A stretch of 64,000 bases of DNA from Exiguobacterium flavidum (GTDB lineage Bacteria; Bacillota; Bacilli; Exiguobacteriales; Exiguobacteriaceae): NCBI RefSeq assembly GCF_003344535.1, contig NZ_QPKS01000004.1, forward strand, positions 62,001 to 126,000, given 5' to 3'. A model generated the notes under the pieces. The model had not been told where the DNA came from, made no database searches, and saw only the letters and a program-made list of their open reading frames with translations. Below, one piece after another: positions 1-8,822 of the stretch. Positions within the stretch are counted from its first letter, which is position 1, and each line of letters opens with the position of its first letter. Position numbers and translations under genes: made by a program.

Positions 1-735
1 CTGACGAACGCTGATCAGGTCGAGATCGAAGCCGTCTTCGCCAAGGGGGAGGAGGTCGCACGGAACGGCAAGGTGATTGGAGACTTCAAGAAGGCGATCG
101 TCCCGTCATCTCTGAAGGGGGAGCTGAAAACGAAGCCGATCACGGATGAACTGTTCCGGCTGCCGATCGCAGGAAAGGCGCACGTCATCGGAGTCATCCC
201 GAAGAGTATCGTCACGGACCATCTGATTCTCGACGTCCCGACGAAGGAAGGGTTATTCGTTCAGGACACCGCGCGGGATCTTTTGAAGATCGCCGTCATC
301 GAGCGCCATGCTGCAACTGATTTCTCGGCCGTCGGTATCGTTCGCGGGTTCGGGTTCAAGCGCGGGGCAATCGCTGCGACCGTCGTCCATGACTCGCACA
401 ACCTGATCGTCGTCGGTGCGTCAGATGCCGAGATGCAACTTGCGGCTGAAGTACTCGTCAAGTCAGGCGGAGGTGTCGTCGCAGTCAACGGGACGGAAGT
501 GCTCGCTGAACTACCGCTCGAAATCGGCGGGTTGATGACAAGCCGGCCGTACGTCGAGGTCGGCGAGAAGCTCGAGGCATTGAACGATGCGCTTGACGTC
601 CTAGAGGCTGATCGTTCGTTCAACCCGTATTTGACGATGTCATTCCTCGCGCTTCCGGTCATTCCGAAGCTGAAGCTGACGGACAGCGGGCTGTTCGATG
701 TTGAGAAGTTCCAGCATATCCCGGTCGAAGATTGA
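1..735 (+). CDS. ade: Adenine deaminase, C-terminal part (5' end outside window)
   Basis: Open from the first base with no start in the window, so only about the last 244 residues are seen. The family converts adenine to hypoxanthine and ammonia in purine salvage in the cytoplasm. The recognisable C-terminal part includes GFGFKRGAIAATVVHDSHN, the VVGASDAEMQLA stretch and the closing NPYLTMSFLALPVIP segment, all typical of the bacterial AdeC/Ade amidohydrolase. The catalytic metal-binding part lies upstream, outside the window. A hairpin terminator follows at once. The family call is firm; the missing N-terminus prevents any statement on start or completeness. Confidence 0.93.
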   Translation: MTNADQVEIEAVFAKGEEVARNGKVIGDFKKAIVPSSLKGELKTKPITDELFRLPIAGKAHVIGVIPKSIVTDHLILDVPTKEGLFVQDTARDLLKIAVIERHAATDFSAVGIVRGFGFKRGAIAATVVHDSHNLIVVGASDAEMQLAAEVLVKSGGGVVAVNGTEVLAELPLEIGGLMTSRPYVEVGEKLEALNDALDVLEADRSFNPYLTMSFLALPVIPKLKLTDSGLFDVEKFQHIPVED

Positions 736-741
736 TCGAGT

Positions 742-780
742 ACGCCTTTTTCTCACGACGGTGAGAGGAAGGCGTTTCTT
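742..780 (+). terminator. Terminator of adenine deaminase
   Basis: Inverted repeat ACGCCTT...CTCAC / GTGAG...AAGGCGT around a GACG loop, followed by TTTCTT. Confidence 0.75.
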
Positions 781-815
781 CATGAAATCATTACCTAAAC
801 TAAATTATTTTTACG

Positions 816-844
816 TTGAAAGGAAAGGGTGATGCTGGTATAGT
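816..844 (+). promoter_or_regulatory. Sigma-A type promoter of the small gene at 936
   Basis: TTGAAA (816-821), 17-base spacer, TATAGT (839-844). The longest open frame would use a TTG inside this -35 box, so the promoter itself argues that translation starts at the ATG at 936. Confidence 0.65.
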
Positions 845-935
845 AGAAATTATTATTTTGAAAACAATTTCAAGAATGATGAAACCGCCAGTCGACTTTC
901 TTCGTAAAAACTATCATGAGAAAGGGGGAGTCGAG

Positions 936-1202
936 ATGAAACACGACCACCAGTACTATTTCAATGGACATGAGCAGCTGATTGCCGATGTCTACCGGAT
1001 GTTCGCGGAGCGATTCAACGAGTTGCCTGTTCACCGGCGTACGAAGCGCCAACTGAGGAATCTCGCATTTGCCGTCATCCGTCAGGCAGGACCGTCGTAT
1101 GAGGAACGGACCGTCTTATATGAATTCTTTGCCGCGTTTTTCCGCGCCGTCGAGGAAGGCAGGACGGAAGATATCGCATTCTATAAGCGCATCGCACAAT
1201 AA
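936..1202 (+). CDS. Small protein of unknown function (88 aa)
   Basis: Soluble, basic-aromatic 88-residue protein beginning MKHDHQYYFNGHEQ; no signal peptide or membrane segment. I do not recognise the family. The ATG at 936 is chosen because AAAGGGGGAG lies 5-6 bases upstream, whereas the longer frame begins inside the promoter. The sequence looks all-helical (ADVYRMFAERF, AFFRAVEEG) and of ordinary composition. It is a single-gene unit: own promoter upstream, terminator directly after the stop. Its neighbours (adenine deaminase, peptide-binding protein) do not suggest a role. Confidence 0.7.
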   Translation: MKHDHQYYFNGHEQLIADVYRMFAERFNELPVHRRTKRQLRNLAFAVIRQAGPSYEERTVLYEFFAAFFRAVEEGRTEDIAFYKRIAQ

Positions 1203-1241
1203 AGACCCCGATCGGCTCCGGCAGAAGGGGTCTTTGTTTTG
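1201..1241 (+). terminator. Terminator directly after the stop at 1202
   Basis: AAAGACCCC (1201-1209) pairs with GGGGTCTTT (1227-1235), then a T-rich run. The 5' arm begins in the TAA stop codon. Confidence 0.8.
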
Positions 1242-1244
1242 GGC

Positions 1245-1270
1245 AAAAAAAGACCTGCGCAATGGCAGGT
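1245..1270 (-). terminator. Terminator of the peptide-binding lipoprotein gene
   Basis: GACCTGC / GCAGGTC stem with a run of A on the plus strand (T on the transcript) at 1245-1251. Confidence 0.7.
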
Positions 1271-1279
1271 CCAGATTGA

Positions 1280-2911
1280 TTATTTTACTTCCATCCACTT
1301 GAAGCTCATATCTGCTCCGAATGGGTGGCGGTAGAGTTTGTCGATCGTCGTGCGCTGGAGGTATGCTTCCCCTTTTTGGTAGATCGGTGCGATCGCATAG
1401 TCTTCTGCGAGCAGCATCTTCTCTGCCTCCTGCAGGCTAGACCAACGTTTCGCTTCGTCCGCTTCCATCTTCGCGTCCTTGATCAGCTTGTCGAACTCTG
1501 GGTTCGAGTAGCCCATCCGGTTGAAGCTGCCGTCAGTCAGCCACATGTCGAGGAACGTCATTGGATCCTGATAATCAGGTCCCCAGCCGGCAGCTGAGAT
1601 GTCGTACTCGCCCTTCGATTCGAGGTCGAGGAAGTTTTTGAACGGCTGTTGCTTGATGTTGACCGTGAGGCCAGGGAGGTTCTTCTCGAGTTCGCCTTTG
1701 AGGAACTCAGAAACCTTCTTGAAGGCATCTTCGTCACGTGAGAGCATCGAGAGTTCGACCGATTTGACGCCGAGTTCCTTCAGGCCGGCTTCCCAAGCCT
1801 TTTTCGCTTCTTCAGCGTTGTAAGACTGGAGGTCTGGATATTTCGCACGGAAGTCTTCTCCGTCTGGAGTGAACGTGAAGTCTTTTGCGACGATGAAGTT
1901 CGCCGGTTGCGATCCATCGTTCAGGATGACGTCCGTTACGCCTTGTTTCTCGAATCCGAGCGCAAGCGCCTTACGGATGTTCTCGTTTTTGAGAGCCTTG
2001 TTCTTCTGGTTGAAGCGGAGGAAGTTGATGCGCGCGTCAGGACGCGTCTTGTAATCCTCAGAGCTTTCGAACTGGGAGACGAACTCAGACGTGATCGGTG
2101 CGAAATCGACTTCCTTCGATTCGAACAGGTTGACGCCAGTCGAGATTTCTTTTACGACCTTGACGTTGATCTGGTCCATCTTGACTGCCGCGTTGTCCCA
2201 GTAGTCCTTGTTCTTTTTATATGTCCAGCCTTGGTTCGCTTTCCAGTCAGCAAGGACGAATGGTCCGTTGAAGAGCATCGTGTCGACGCTCGTCGCGAAC
2301 TTGTCGCCTTGTTTCTCGACGAACTCCTGCTTGAGCGGAAGATACGTCGGGAAACTCGTCAGACCGAGGAAATAAGGAGCTGGAGCCTCAAGTTGAACCT
2401 CGAGCGTGTTATCGTCGATTTTCTTGACACCGAGGTCATCGAGTGACGCTTCGCCTGCCATGATTTTGTTAGCGTTTTTCAAGTCTTGCAGAATGTATGC
2501 ATACTCAGCAGCCGTCTTAGGATCGAGGGCACGCTTCCATGAGTAGATGAAGTCATCAGCTGTGACGTTCGAGCCGTCCGACCATTTCGCGTCCTTGCGG
2601 AGTTTGAATGTGTATGTCTTCTTGTCTTCCGAGACTTCGACGCTTTCCGCGATTCCAGGCGTCGGCTTGTTCTCACCGTCGAGGCGATAGAGACCTTCGA
2701 AGACGTTGTTCGTGACGATGATTGAAGTCGAGTCCGTCGTTTTCGTCGGATCGAGCTGCGGGACGTCCGTCGTCGAGATGAGTGTTACTTCCTTCTTTTT
2801 GCTGCTTGATGATGTGTCTTTTGACCCTTGGTCGTCTTGACCGCAAGCCGCAGTTGCAAGCAGCGCGATGCTTGAAAGTCCTGCAAAAGCAATTTTCGTC
2901 TGTTTCTTCAT
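1280..2911 (-). CDS. Oligopeptide ABC transporter substrate-binding lipoprotein (OppA family)
   Basis: 543-residue extracellular solute-binding lipoprotein of family 5, which captures peptides outside the membrane for an OppBCDF-type ABC importer. The N-terminus MKKQTKIAFAGLSS with lipobox LLATAACG shows a lipoprotein signal; the mature part carries the usual DPTKTTDS, YTFKLRKDAKWSDG and EYDISAAGWGPDYQDPMT stretches. The ATG at 2911 is preferred over one 28 codons upstream because a GGGGGG-rich ribosome site precedes it and the signal peptide starts there. No permease or ATPase genes adjoin, so this is an orphan binding protein that must share a transporter encoded elsewhere. Substrate (peptide, possibly signalling or murein peptide) is not evident. 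Confidence 0.93.
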   Translation of the reverse strand: MKKQTKIAFAGLSSIALLATAACGQDDQGSKDTSSSSKKKEVTLISTTDVPQLDPTKTTDSTSIIVTNNVFEGLYRLDGENKPTPGIAESVEVSEDKKTYTFKLRKDAKWSDGSNVTADDFIYSWKRALDPKTAAEYAYILQDLKNANKIMAGEASLDDLGVKKIDDNTLEVQLEAPAPYFLGLTSFPTYLPLKQEFVEKQGDKFATSVDTMLFNGPFVLADWKANQGWTYKKNKDYWDNAAVKMDQINVKVVKEISTGVNLFESKEVDFAPITSEFVSQFESSEDYKTRPDARINFLRFNQKNKALKNENIRKALALGFEKQGVTDVILNDGSQPANFIVAKDFTFTPDGEDFRAKYPDLQSYNAEEAKKAWEAGLKELGVKSVELSMLSRDEDAFKKVSEFLKGELEKNLPGLTVNIKQQPFKNFLDLESKGEYDISAAGWGPDYQDPMTFLDMWLTDGSFNRMGYSNPEFDKLIKDAKMEADEAKRWSSLQEAEKMLLAEDYAIAPIYQKGEAYLQRTTIDKLYRHPFGADMSFKWMEVK

Positions 2912-3014
2912 GTTAGGATGACCCCCCTGAAATGTGTAAAAGTCAGAAAAATGTGAACTTATTGTAAATTTACGTTGTCTCGAATGAAAATGCAAGATAA
3001 ATTTTCAGATAATT

Positions 3015-3698
3015 TCATTCGTCTAGGTCTATTTTCTTAATTCCAAGTTTCTCTAAATAGGAAAAAAGCATGAATATCGTGAACTGGTGGGGCGAATACA
3101 TCCGAAGCGTCAATTGTCTCGGATTGTTCTGGAGTCGAATGTTCGTGATCAGAATCCCTTTCTTCCGCAGTGCCGCGACGACCTCCTCGCCGCTTAAATT
3201 TTCCGGCAGGAGCAAGTGGGCGACGACGACGTTCGCCTCGAAGCGGCTATTATAGAAACGTTTCATGACGCGCGTGATGACTTCGAGTGAGACGAAGAGG
3301 AACAGGACTAGGAAAGCTGACTCCCAGATGAACCCTGCGCCCACCGCGATACCGATGCCGCTCGCTCCCCAGATGATGGCTGCGGTCGTCAGGCCGCTGA
3401 CGATGTCATGGGGACGACGAAGAATCACGCCGGCTCCGATGAATCCGATGCCGGCTACGATTTGCGCGACGAGCCGCATCGGGTCCATGACGACGTTCTC
3501 ATGGATGTCCCCATAAATCAGGACGGCTCTGATCGAGACGATGGTTAACAGACAGCTGATCAGGGTAATAACGAGGCTAGTGCGTATTCCGACGGGCTTA
3601 TTCTTGATTTCACGTTCGAATCCTAAAATGATGCCGAACACGGCAGCTATCAGCAGTTTTAGCAGCTCATCGAGATGGAAGGCGCTGACCCATGTCAC
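3015..3698 (-). CDS. MgtC/SapB family membrane protein
   Basis: About 228 residues: an N-terminal MgtC membrane domain (GIILGFEREIKNKPVGIRT, then VAGIGFIGAGVILR and LTTAAIIWGASGIGIAVG) and a C-terminal cytoplasmic ACT-like region after residue 150. Homologues modulate membrane transport, often linked to low magnesium or acid, though the Bacillus role is not defined. Three in-frame GTG codons compete: the first (3705-3707) overlaps the AAAGGAG ribosome site, the last (3696-3698) lies 8 bases from it, so 3698 is the likely start. It is divergent from the permease at 3819 and upstream of the peptide-binding gene on the same strand with a 103-base gap. Confidence 0.88.
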   Translation of the reverse strand: MTWVSAFHLDELLKLLIAAVFGIILGFEREIKNKPVGIRTSLVITLISCLLTIVSIRAVLIYGDIHENVVMDPMRLVAQIVAGIGFIGAGVILRRPHDIVSGLTTAAIIWGASGIGIAVGAGFIWESAFLVLFLFVSLEVITRVMKRFYNSRFEANVVVAHLLLPENLSGEEVVAALRKKGILITNIRLQNNPRQLTLRMYSPHQFTIFMLFSYLEKLGIKKIDLDE

Positions 3699-3714
3699 AT
3701 TCACCACTCCTTTC

Positions 3715-3742
3715 TTTACTTTGATAGCTTATTTGTTATAAT
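3715..3742 (+). promoter_or_regulatory. Promoter of the ArcD-like antiporter
   Basis: TTTACT (3715-3720), 16-base spacer, perfect TATAAT (3737-3742), about 77 bases before the start codon. Confidence 0.65.
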
Positions 3743-3818
3743 GGATTTTGTGTCTTTCGAATGAATATACGTCGGAGATGAATAGATATACAGATTTTCG
3801 ATAAGGAAGTGGTTTTAG

Positions 3819-5213
3819 ATGAAACAACAAAAAATCGGGTTCATGGCACTGGCTGCGATGGTCGTTGGCTCCATGATTGGCGGGGGAGCCTTTAACCTGC
3901 CGGGTGCGATGGCCCAGAAGGCCAGTGCTGGTCCGATCCTGATCGGCTGGCTGATCACGGGTATCGGCATGATCATGCTCGCGCTCGTCTTCGAGCATCT
4001 GGCGAACTCTAAGCCTGAACTTGAAGGCGGCATCTACGCCTACGCCCGGGAAGGGTTCGGAAGATTCGTCGGATTCAACAGTGCTTGGGGCTACTGGGTA
4101 TCCGCATGGATCGGTACGGTAGCGAACATCACGCTCGTCTTTAATGCAATCAGCTATTTTTTCCCGATTTTCGCTGCGGACAACCGCATCTTTTTACTTG
4201 GAATGAGCGCGGTCGTCATCTGGGGACTGTTCTGGCTCGTCTCGAGCGGAATCCGGGAAGCGGCCCTCGTCAATCTCGTGACGACGATCGCGAAACTCGT
4301 CCCGATCTTGATCTTCATTCTTCTCGTCGCGATCGCCTTCAACTTGAAGACGTTCAATCTTTCGTTCTGGGGAGAGGGTGACGCGCTCGGCAGCATCTTC
4401 GAACAAGTGAAGGGGACGATGCTCGTGACGCTTTGGGCGTTCGTCGGTATCGAAGGTGCCGTCGTCCTGTCCTCGCGGGCGAAGAATCGCCGGGATGTCG
4501 GAAAGGCGACCGTGACTGGGCTCGTCGGGGTGTTGCTCGTCTACATCCTCATTTCCGTCCTGTCGCTCGGCGTCATGTCGCAAGCTGAACTTGCAGGCCT
4601 GAAGGAGCCGACGATGGCCTACGTCCTTGAGGCGACGATGGGTCCTGCAGGCGCGACGATCATCATGATCGGGCTCATCATCTCCCTGAGCGGCGCGTTG
4701 CTTGGCTGGACGATTCTCGCGTCAGAGATTTCTTATCTCGTCGCGAAGGACGGCGCCTTCCCTAAACTGTTCGCGAAGACGAACAAGAACGGTGCACCGG
4801 TCGGCGCCTTGCTCGTGACGCAGATCGCGACGCAAATCGTCGCGGGAGTCGCCCTGTTCTCGGAACAGACTTATCTTGTCTTATCGAGCATCGCCGGAAT
4901 TTGTGCGCTTCTTCCGTATCTGTTGTCTGCACTCTATAGCGTGCGATGGTCGAAGGCGGAGAGTAACCGGAAGATGCTGATTTTCTCAGTCATCGCAGCG
5001 GCGTATTCACTCTGGCTCGTCTACGCGTCAGGCATCTGGTACATCGTCATCGCGGCGCTCGTCTATACGCCCGGGATCATCGCCTATATGATCGCCGAGC
5101 GTGAACAGTCCCGCGGACAGATGTCCCGTTATGAGATGATCGCGAGTCTCGTGCTCGTCGCGCTCGCGGCCATCGCCGTCTACGGCATCTGGTCACAGGA
5201 AATCCAGTTATAA
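3819..5213 (+). CDS. Basic amino acid/polyamine antiporter, APA family (ArcD-like)
   Basis: 464-residue integral membrane protein of the APC superfamily, about 12 membrane segments. The start MKQQKIGFMALAAMVVGSMIGGG... holds the G-S-M-I-G-G-G substrate-binding turn of TM1, and GGIYAYAREGFG is the usual TM2-3 motif. Family members exchange arginine for ornithine or take up lysine or other basic amino acids. Ornithine aminotransferase lies 2.3 kb downstream, which fits an arginine/ornithine role but is only context. ATG at 3819 follows AAGGAAGTGG. A symmetrical terminator closes the gene and also serves the convergent gene. Confidence 0.88.
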   Translation: MKQQKIGFMALAAMVVGSMIGGGAFNLPGAMAQKASAGPILIGWLITGIGMIMLALVFEHLANSKPELEGGIYAYAREGFGRFVGFNSAWGYWVSAWIGTVANITLVFNAISYFFPIFAADNRIFLLGMSAVVIWGLFWLVSSGIREAALVNLVTTIAKLVPILIFILLVAIAFNLKTFNLSFWGEGDALGSIFEQVKGTMLVTLWAFVGIEGAVVLSSRAKNRRDVGKATVTGLVGVLLVYILISVLSLGVMSQAELAGLKEPTMAYVLEATMGPAGATIIMIGLIISLSGALLGWTILASEISYLVAKDGAFPKLFAKTNKNGAPVGALLVTQIATQIVAGVALFSEQTYLVLSSIAGICALLPYLLSALYSVRWSKAESNRKMLIFSVIAAAYSLWLVYASGIWYIVIAALVYTPGIIAYMIAEREQSRGQMSRYEMIASLVLVALAAIAVYGIWSQEIQL

Positions 5214-5252
5214 AAAAAGAGTGGGATCCGCACGGATCCTACTCTTTTTTTG
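5212..5252. terminator. Bidirectional terminator
   Basis: A-tract, GAGT-GGATCC / GGATCC-ACTC stem, T-tract. It works for the antiporter (plus) and the GGDEF-EAL gene (minus). Confidence 0.85.
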
Positions 5253-7269
5253 ATGCGTACTGCTGCTCGACCTGTTCGGCGGACAGTGGTTTCGAGAAGA
5301 TGAATCCTTGCATCTGCTGGCATTTCGTCTGTTCGAGATAGGAGAGCGCGCTTTCCGTCTCTACGCCTTCAGCGACGAGATTGAGACCGAGGCTGCATCC
5401 GAGATGGATGATCGAATCGAGCAAGGCACTATCGTTCTGGTCGATGCCGTCGATGAACACCTTGTCGATTTTCAGCTCGTCGACCGGAAACGCCCGAAGA
5501 TATTGAAGGGACGAATAACCGGTCCCGAAATCGTCGAGTGAAAGACGGAAGCCGAGACTCTTGATCAGACGCATCCGTTCGACCGTCTCCTTCGTCCGCA
5601 GCATGGCGACATTCTCGGTCACTTCGAGAATGAGGCTGGCAGGCTTGATGCGTCCTTCCTTGACGATCAATTGGAGCGTCCGCATGAGCGTTTCGCTCTG
5701 GAACTGCTGTGGAGACAGGTTGACGGCCATCGTCAGTCCGGGATCGATCGTCTCGTGCCACTTCTTGAGCTGATCACATGCTTCCAGCAGTACCCAGTTG
5801 TTGATTGGGATGATCAGTGCGGCTGCTTCTGCGAGCGGAATGAACTCACTCGGCGGTACATCTCCAAGCTCCTTGTGTCGCCAGCGGAGAAGAGCTTCGA
5901 ATCCTGCCAGTCTCTTGTCTTTCAAATCGACGATTGGCTGGAAATGGAGGTGGAACGAGTGTTCGTCGAGTGCCGTGAAGAGCGCACGTTCGATTTGGAC
6001 CTTTCGTGTATATGTCGTGTCCATCTCCTCCGTCAAATACTGGATCGTACCGGCTCCGATCGCCTTCCCGGCGAATAGTGCCAGTTCTGCCCGGCGGTAG
6101 AGTTCGAACAATGTCGTTGATTCGGACGGATAGAGCGCGATACCGAACGTACAAGTGATAAAGAGTGTATGGCCATTGATATAATACGGGCGCTGGAGCG
6201 CTTGTTGAAGCTTACGCGTAAAGCGGAAGGCTGATTCGTGGCCATGAGAGCTTATGAGGAGGCCGAATTGATCGCCGCCAGGATGACAGATGATCGCATC
6301 CTCGGCATGATTTTCAATCCGCTCTGCGACTGACGTCAGCAAAAGATCCCCGATTTGCGGTCCGAACGAATCGTTGATCACCTTGAAGCGGTCGAGGTCA
6401 AATAGAAGGAAGGCGATCGGATTCTCCTTGCCCGCCAAATCGAACATCTCCTCCCCGGTATCGAGGAAGCCGCGTTTATTGAGCAGACCCGTCAGTTCGT
6501 TATGGTTGGCGACGAAGTTCAATTGGCGCTCGTGACGTACTTTTTCCGTGATATCAATCCCGATGAAAATGAATTGATAGGGCACGTCATAGATATCACG
6601 AAGCGGGATGAGGGTGGCCTGGATTTGTTTGACGACGCCGCGGCGTGTCAACACGTCGACCTTCCCTGACCAGGCATTGCCGCTCTTCAACGAGTCGCGA
6701 ATCGCCGGGAGCTCCTTCGCCTCGGACGGCAAGAGGCTTCTCCATGATTGGGAGACCAGTTCCTCCGGCCGATATTCGAAGAGTCGGCTGAATAAGTCGT
6801 TGACGTAGGTGATCGTACCTTTTGCGTCGAATACGGTCACATTTGCCGTCTCGTCAAAGGCCGTTCTCAAATCGATCAGCTCTTGGAAGACAGGTTTCGA
6901 AGTGATGTCTCGTCTGTGCCGCTCAGGAAGACAACAGAACACGGCGCCGATGACCAATCCGTCCTCGACGACGGGCGAGAGCTCGATATCTCGGAACAAT
7001 GTACCGTCCTTCGCGAGCATTCGAACGTTTTTCAGGTGAAGCGTCTCCTGCTTTTCGAGAAAAGAGAACCAGAGCGTTTCAGTGAATACGATGTCTTCCG
7101 GATGGATGAGCGGCGGCAACTGTCCGTCGACCTCTTCGAACTTCCAGCCGAACAGCGCTTCGGCATGTTCGTTCCATATTCGAACACGTAGGTCACGACT
7201 AAGAAAGAACGTTGGCAAGGGCAAGTTCGTCAAGGTGGATTCGTATAGGCTGGGATTCGAACGTTTCAT
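5239..7269 (-). CDS. PAS-PAS-GGDEF-EAL protein, probable c-di-GMP phosphodiesterase
   Basis: 676 residues, cytoplasmic, no membrane segment. Numbered from the upstream GTG at 7281 (four residues longer), two PAS domains cover about 10-115 and 130-250, GGDEF about 255-415 and EAL about 425-670. The GGDEF signature reads GGDQF (335-339), so the residue needed for cyclase activity is lost, while FDLDRFK is kept. The EAL half is complete: FEALLRW, NLSPQQF, LDDFGTGYSS, ELKIDK and AEGVE. It therefore probably hydrolyses c-di-GMP, with the degenerate GGDEF as a GTP-sensing regulator. ATG at 7269 is preferred; the GTG at 7281 sits one base from AAGGAG. Single gene, convergent with the antiporter. Confidence 0.92.
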   Translation of the reverse strand: MKRSNPSLYESTLTNLPLPTFFLSRDLRVRIWNEHAEALFGWKFEEVDGQLPPLIHPEDIVFTETLWFSFLEKQETLHLKNVRMLAKDGTLFRDIELSPVVEDGLVIGAVFCCLPERHRRDITSKPVFQELIDLRTAFDETANVTVFDAKGTITYVNDLFSRLFEYRPEELVSQSWRSLLPSEAKELPAIRDSLKSGNAWSGKVDVLTRRGVVKQIQATLIPLRDIYDVPYQFIFIGIDITEKVRHERQLNFVANHNELTGLLNKRGFLDTGEEMFDLAGKENPIAFLLFDLDRFKVINDSFGPQIGDLLLTSVAERIENHAEDAIICHPGGDQFGLLISSHGHESAFRFTRKLQQALQRPYYINGHTLFITCTFGIALYPSESTTLFELYRRAELALFAGKAIGAGTIQYLTEEMDTTYTRKVQIERALFTALDEHSFHLHFQPIVDLKDKRLAGFEALLRWRHKELGDVPPSEFIPLAEAAALIIPINNWVLLEACDQLKKWHETIDPGLTMAVNLSPQQFQSETLMRTLQLIVKEGRIKPASLILEVTENVAMLRTKETVERMRLIKSLGFRLSLDDFGTGYSSLQYLRAFPVDELKIDKVFIDGIDQNDSALLDSIIHLGCSLGLNLVAEGVETESALSYLEQTKCQQMQGFIFSKPLSAEQVEQQYASKKE

Positions 7270-7435
7270 TTGGTTGCGCACGCTCCTTCGGTCAAATCAT
7301 CTGTGGAAAGAATTAAAAAATTTACGGAAAATGATACAAGAACTTTTCTTTTTCTTTTCCCACTTATTTCAATTGTCAAGCGCCCTTCTCCTCTATCCTG
7401 TGAAAATTTCTTAGCCTCTCTAAAATTCATGTATC

Positions 7436-7444
7436 TGCTATAAT
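7436..7444 (+). promoter_or_regulatory. Extended -10 promoter of rocD
   Basis: TGC-TATAAT (7436-7444) forms an extended -10; no good -35 box is seen. The inferred transcript start near 7451 lies inside the cre site. Confidence 0.6.
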
Positions 7445-7448
7445 ATCA

Positions 7449-7463
7449 TTGAAAGCGGTTTCT
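7449..7463. promoter_or_regulatory. CcpA cre site at the rocD transcript start
   Basis: TTGAAAGCGGTTTCT matches the cre consensus WTGNAANCGNWNNCW at every fixed position. Placed 5 bases after the -10 box, where CcpA binding normally represses. Confidence 0.8.
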
Positions 7464-7486
7464 ATTTGCAAAAGGGGGACGACATA

Positions 7487-8695
7487 ATGAACAAAACAGA
7501 AAACATCATCGAACAGACAGAGAAATATGGAGCGCACAACTATCATCCGCTCCCAATCGTCATCTCGGAGGCGGAAGGCGTCTGGGTCAAAGATCCGGAA
7601 GGCAGAAAGTACATGGATATGCTCAGTGCCTATTCGGCAGTCAACCAGGGGCACCGTCATCCGAAGATCATTCAGGCGCTGAAGGATCAGGCAGACAAAA
7701 TCACGCTCACGTCCCGTGCCTTCCACAACGATCAGCTCGGTTTCTTCTATGAGAAGGTCGCGAAGCTGACGCATAAAGAGATGGTCTTGCCGATGAACAC
7801 TGGGGCCGAGGCTGTCGAGACTGCCGTGAAGGCGGCCCGTCGCTGGGCTTATGAAGTCAAAGGTGTCCCAGGTGACGCTGAAATCATCGTTTGTGACGGC
7901 AACTTCCACGGTCGGACGATGACGGCTGTCTCGATGTCGACGGAAGCGGAATATCAACGCGGTTTCGGTCCACTTCTGCCAGGAATCCGGACGATTCCGT
8001 ACGGGGACCTCGACGCGCTGCGCGCTGCGATCAACGAGAACACCGCAGCATTCATACTCGAGCCGATCCAAGGGGAGGCCGGCATCTTGATTCCAAGTGA
8101 AGGCTTCTTGAAAGAGGCGCAAGAAATCTGCCGCGAAGAGAACGTTCTTTTGATCTCGGATGAAATCCAATCGGGTCTCGGGCGTTCAGGCAAATGGTTC
8201 GCCTCGGACTGGGATGGTGTCATTCCGGATATGTATATCCTCGGCAAGGCGCTTGGCGGCGGAGTATTCCCGATCTCATGTGTCGCAGCGAACCGCGATA
8301 TCCTCGGTGTCTTCAATCCCGGCTCACACGGATCGACGTTCGGCGGAAACCCTCTCGCGTGTGCCGTTTCAGTCGCTGCACTCGAGGTGCTCGAGGAGGA
8401 ACGACTTCCTGAACGCTCACTCGAACTCGGGACGTATTTCATGGATAAGCTCAAGACGATCGACAACCCGCTCATCAAGGAAGTGCGCGGTCGCGGACTC
8501 TTCATCGGCGTCGAGCTGACAGAAGCGGCACGCCCATATTGTGAGGCGTTGAAGGAGAAGGGACTGCTCTGCAAGGAGACGCACGACACGGTCATCCGCT
8601 TCGCTCCGCCGCTCGTCATCACGAAGGAAGAGCTCGACTGGGCATTCGAACGAATCGAGGAAGTACTCGGTGTGTCTGCACCGGCTGAAGTATAA
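7487..8695 (+). CDS. rocD: Ornithine aminotransferase (ornithine-oxo-acid transaminase)
   Basis: 402 residues, a full-length class III PLP aminotransferase. It turns ornithine plus 2-oxoglutarate into glutamate semialdehyde and glutamate in arginine breakdown or proline supply. Characteristic pieces are [13 protein letters not shown] near the N-terminus, the PLP lysine in ILGKALGGG (Lys254), the phosphate-binding [12 protein letters not shown] and [15 protein letters not shown] at 7487 follows AAAGGGGGA; an upstream in-frame TTG at 7466 lies before the ribosome site and is rejected. Regulation by CcpA is indicated by the perfect cre overlapping the transcript start. Monocistronic, with a strong terminator. 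Confidence 0.96.
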   Translation: MNKTENIIEQTEKYGAHNYHPLPIVISEAEGVWVKDPEGRKYMDMLSAYSAVNQGHRHPKIIQALKDQADKITLTSRAFHNDQLGFFYEKVAKLTHKEMVLPMNTGAEAVETAVKAARRWAYEVKGVPGDAEIIVCDGNFHGRTMTAVSMSTEAEYQRGFGPLLPGIRTIPYGDLDALRAAINENTAAFILEPIQGEAGILIPSEGFLKEAQEICREENVLLISDEIQSGLGRSGKWFASDWDGVIPDMYILGKALGGGVFPISCVAANRDILGVFNPGSHGSTFGGNPLACAVSVAALEVLEEERLPERSLELGTYFMDKLKTIDNPLIKEVRGRGLFIGVELTEAARPYCEALKEKGLLCKETHDTVIRFAPPLVITKEELDWAFERIEEVLGVSAPAEV

Positions 8696-8703
8696 GCAGT
8701 GCG

Positions 8704-8736
8704 AAGGATGACCGCTCTCGTGGTCATCCTTTTTTG
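8704..8736 (+). terminator. Terminator of rocD
   Basis: AAGGATGACC / GGTCATCCTT stem followed by TTTT. Confidence 0.85.
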
Positions 8737-8759
8737 CTGTCTGTCCGACGATATGTGAT

Positions 8760-8784
8760 GTTTTGTTTTAATCATCAGGGGAAC
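8760..8784 (+). promoter_or_regulatory. Possible sigma-B promoter of the CsbD gene
   Basis: GTTTTG (8760-8765), 13-base spacer, GGGAAC (8779-8784), close to the sigma-B consensus GTTTAA-N12/14-GGGWAW. csbD genes are known sigma-B targets in Bacillus. Confidence 0.5.
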
Positions 8785-8822
8785 AACTACACTATGTTGA
8801 ACAATACGAAGGAGTGATGGAA

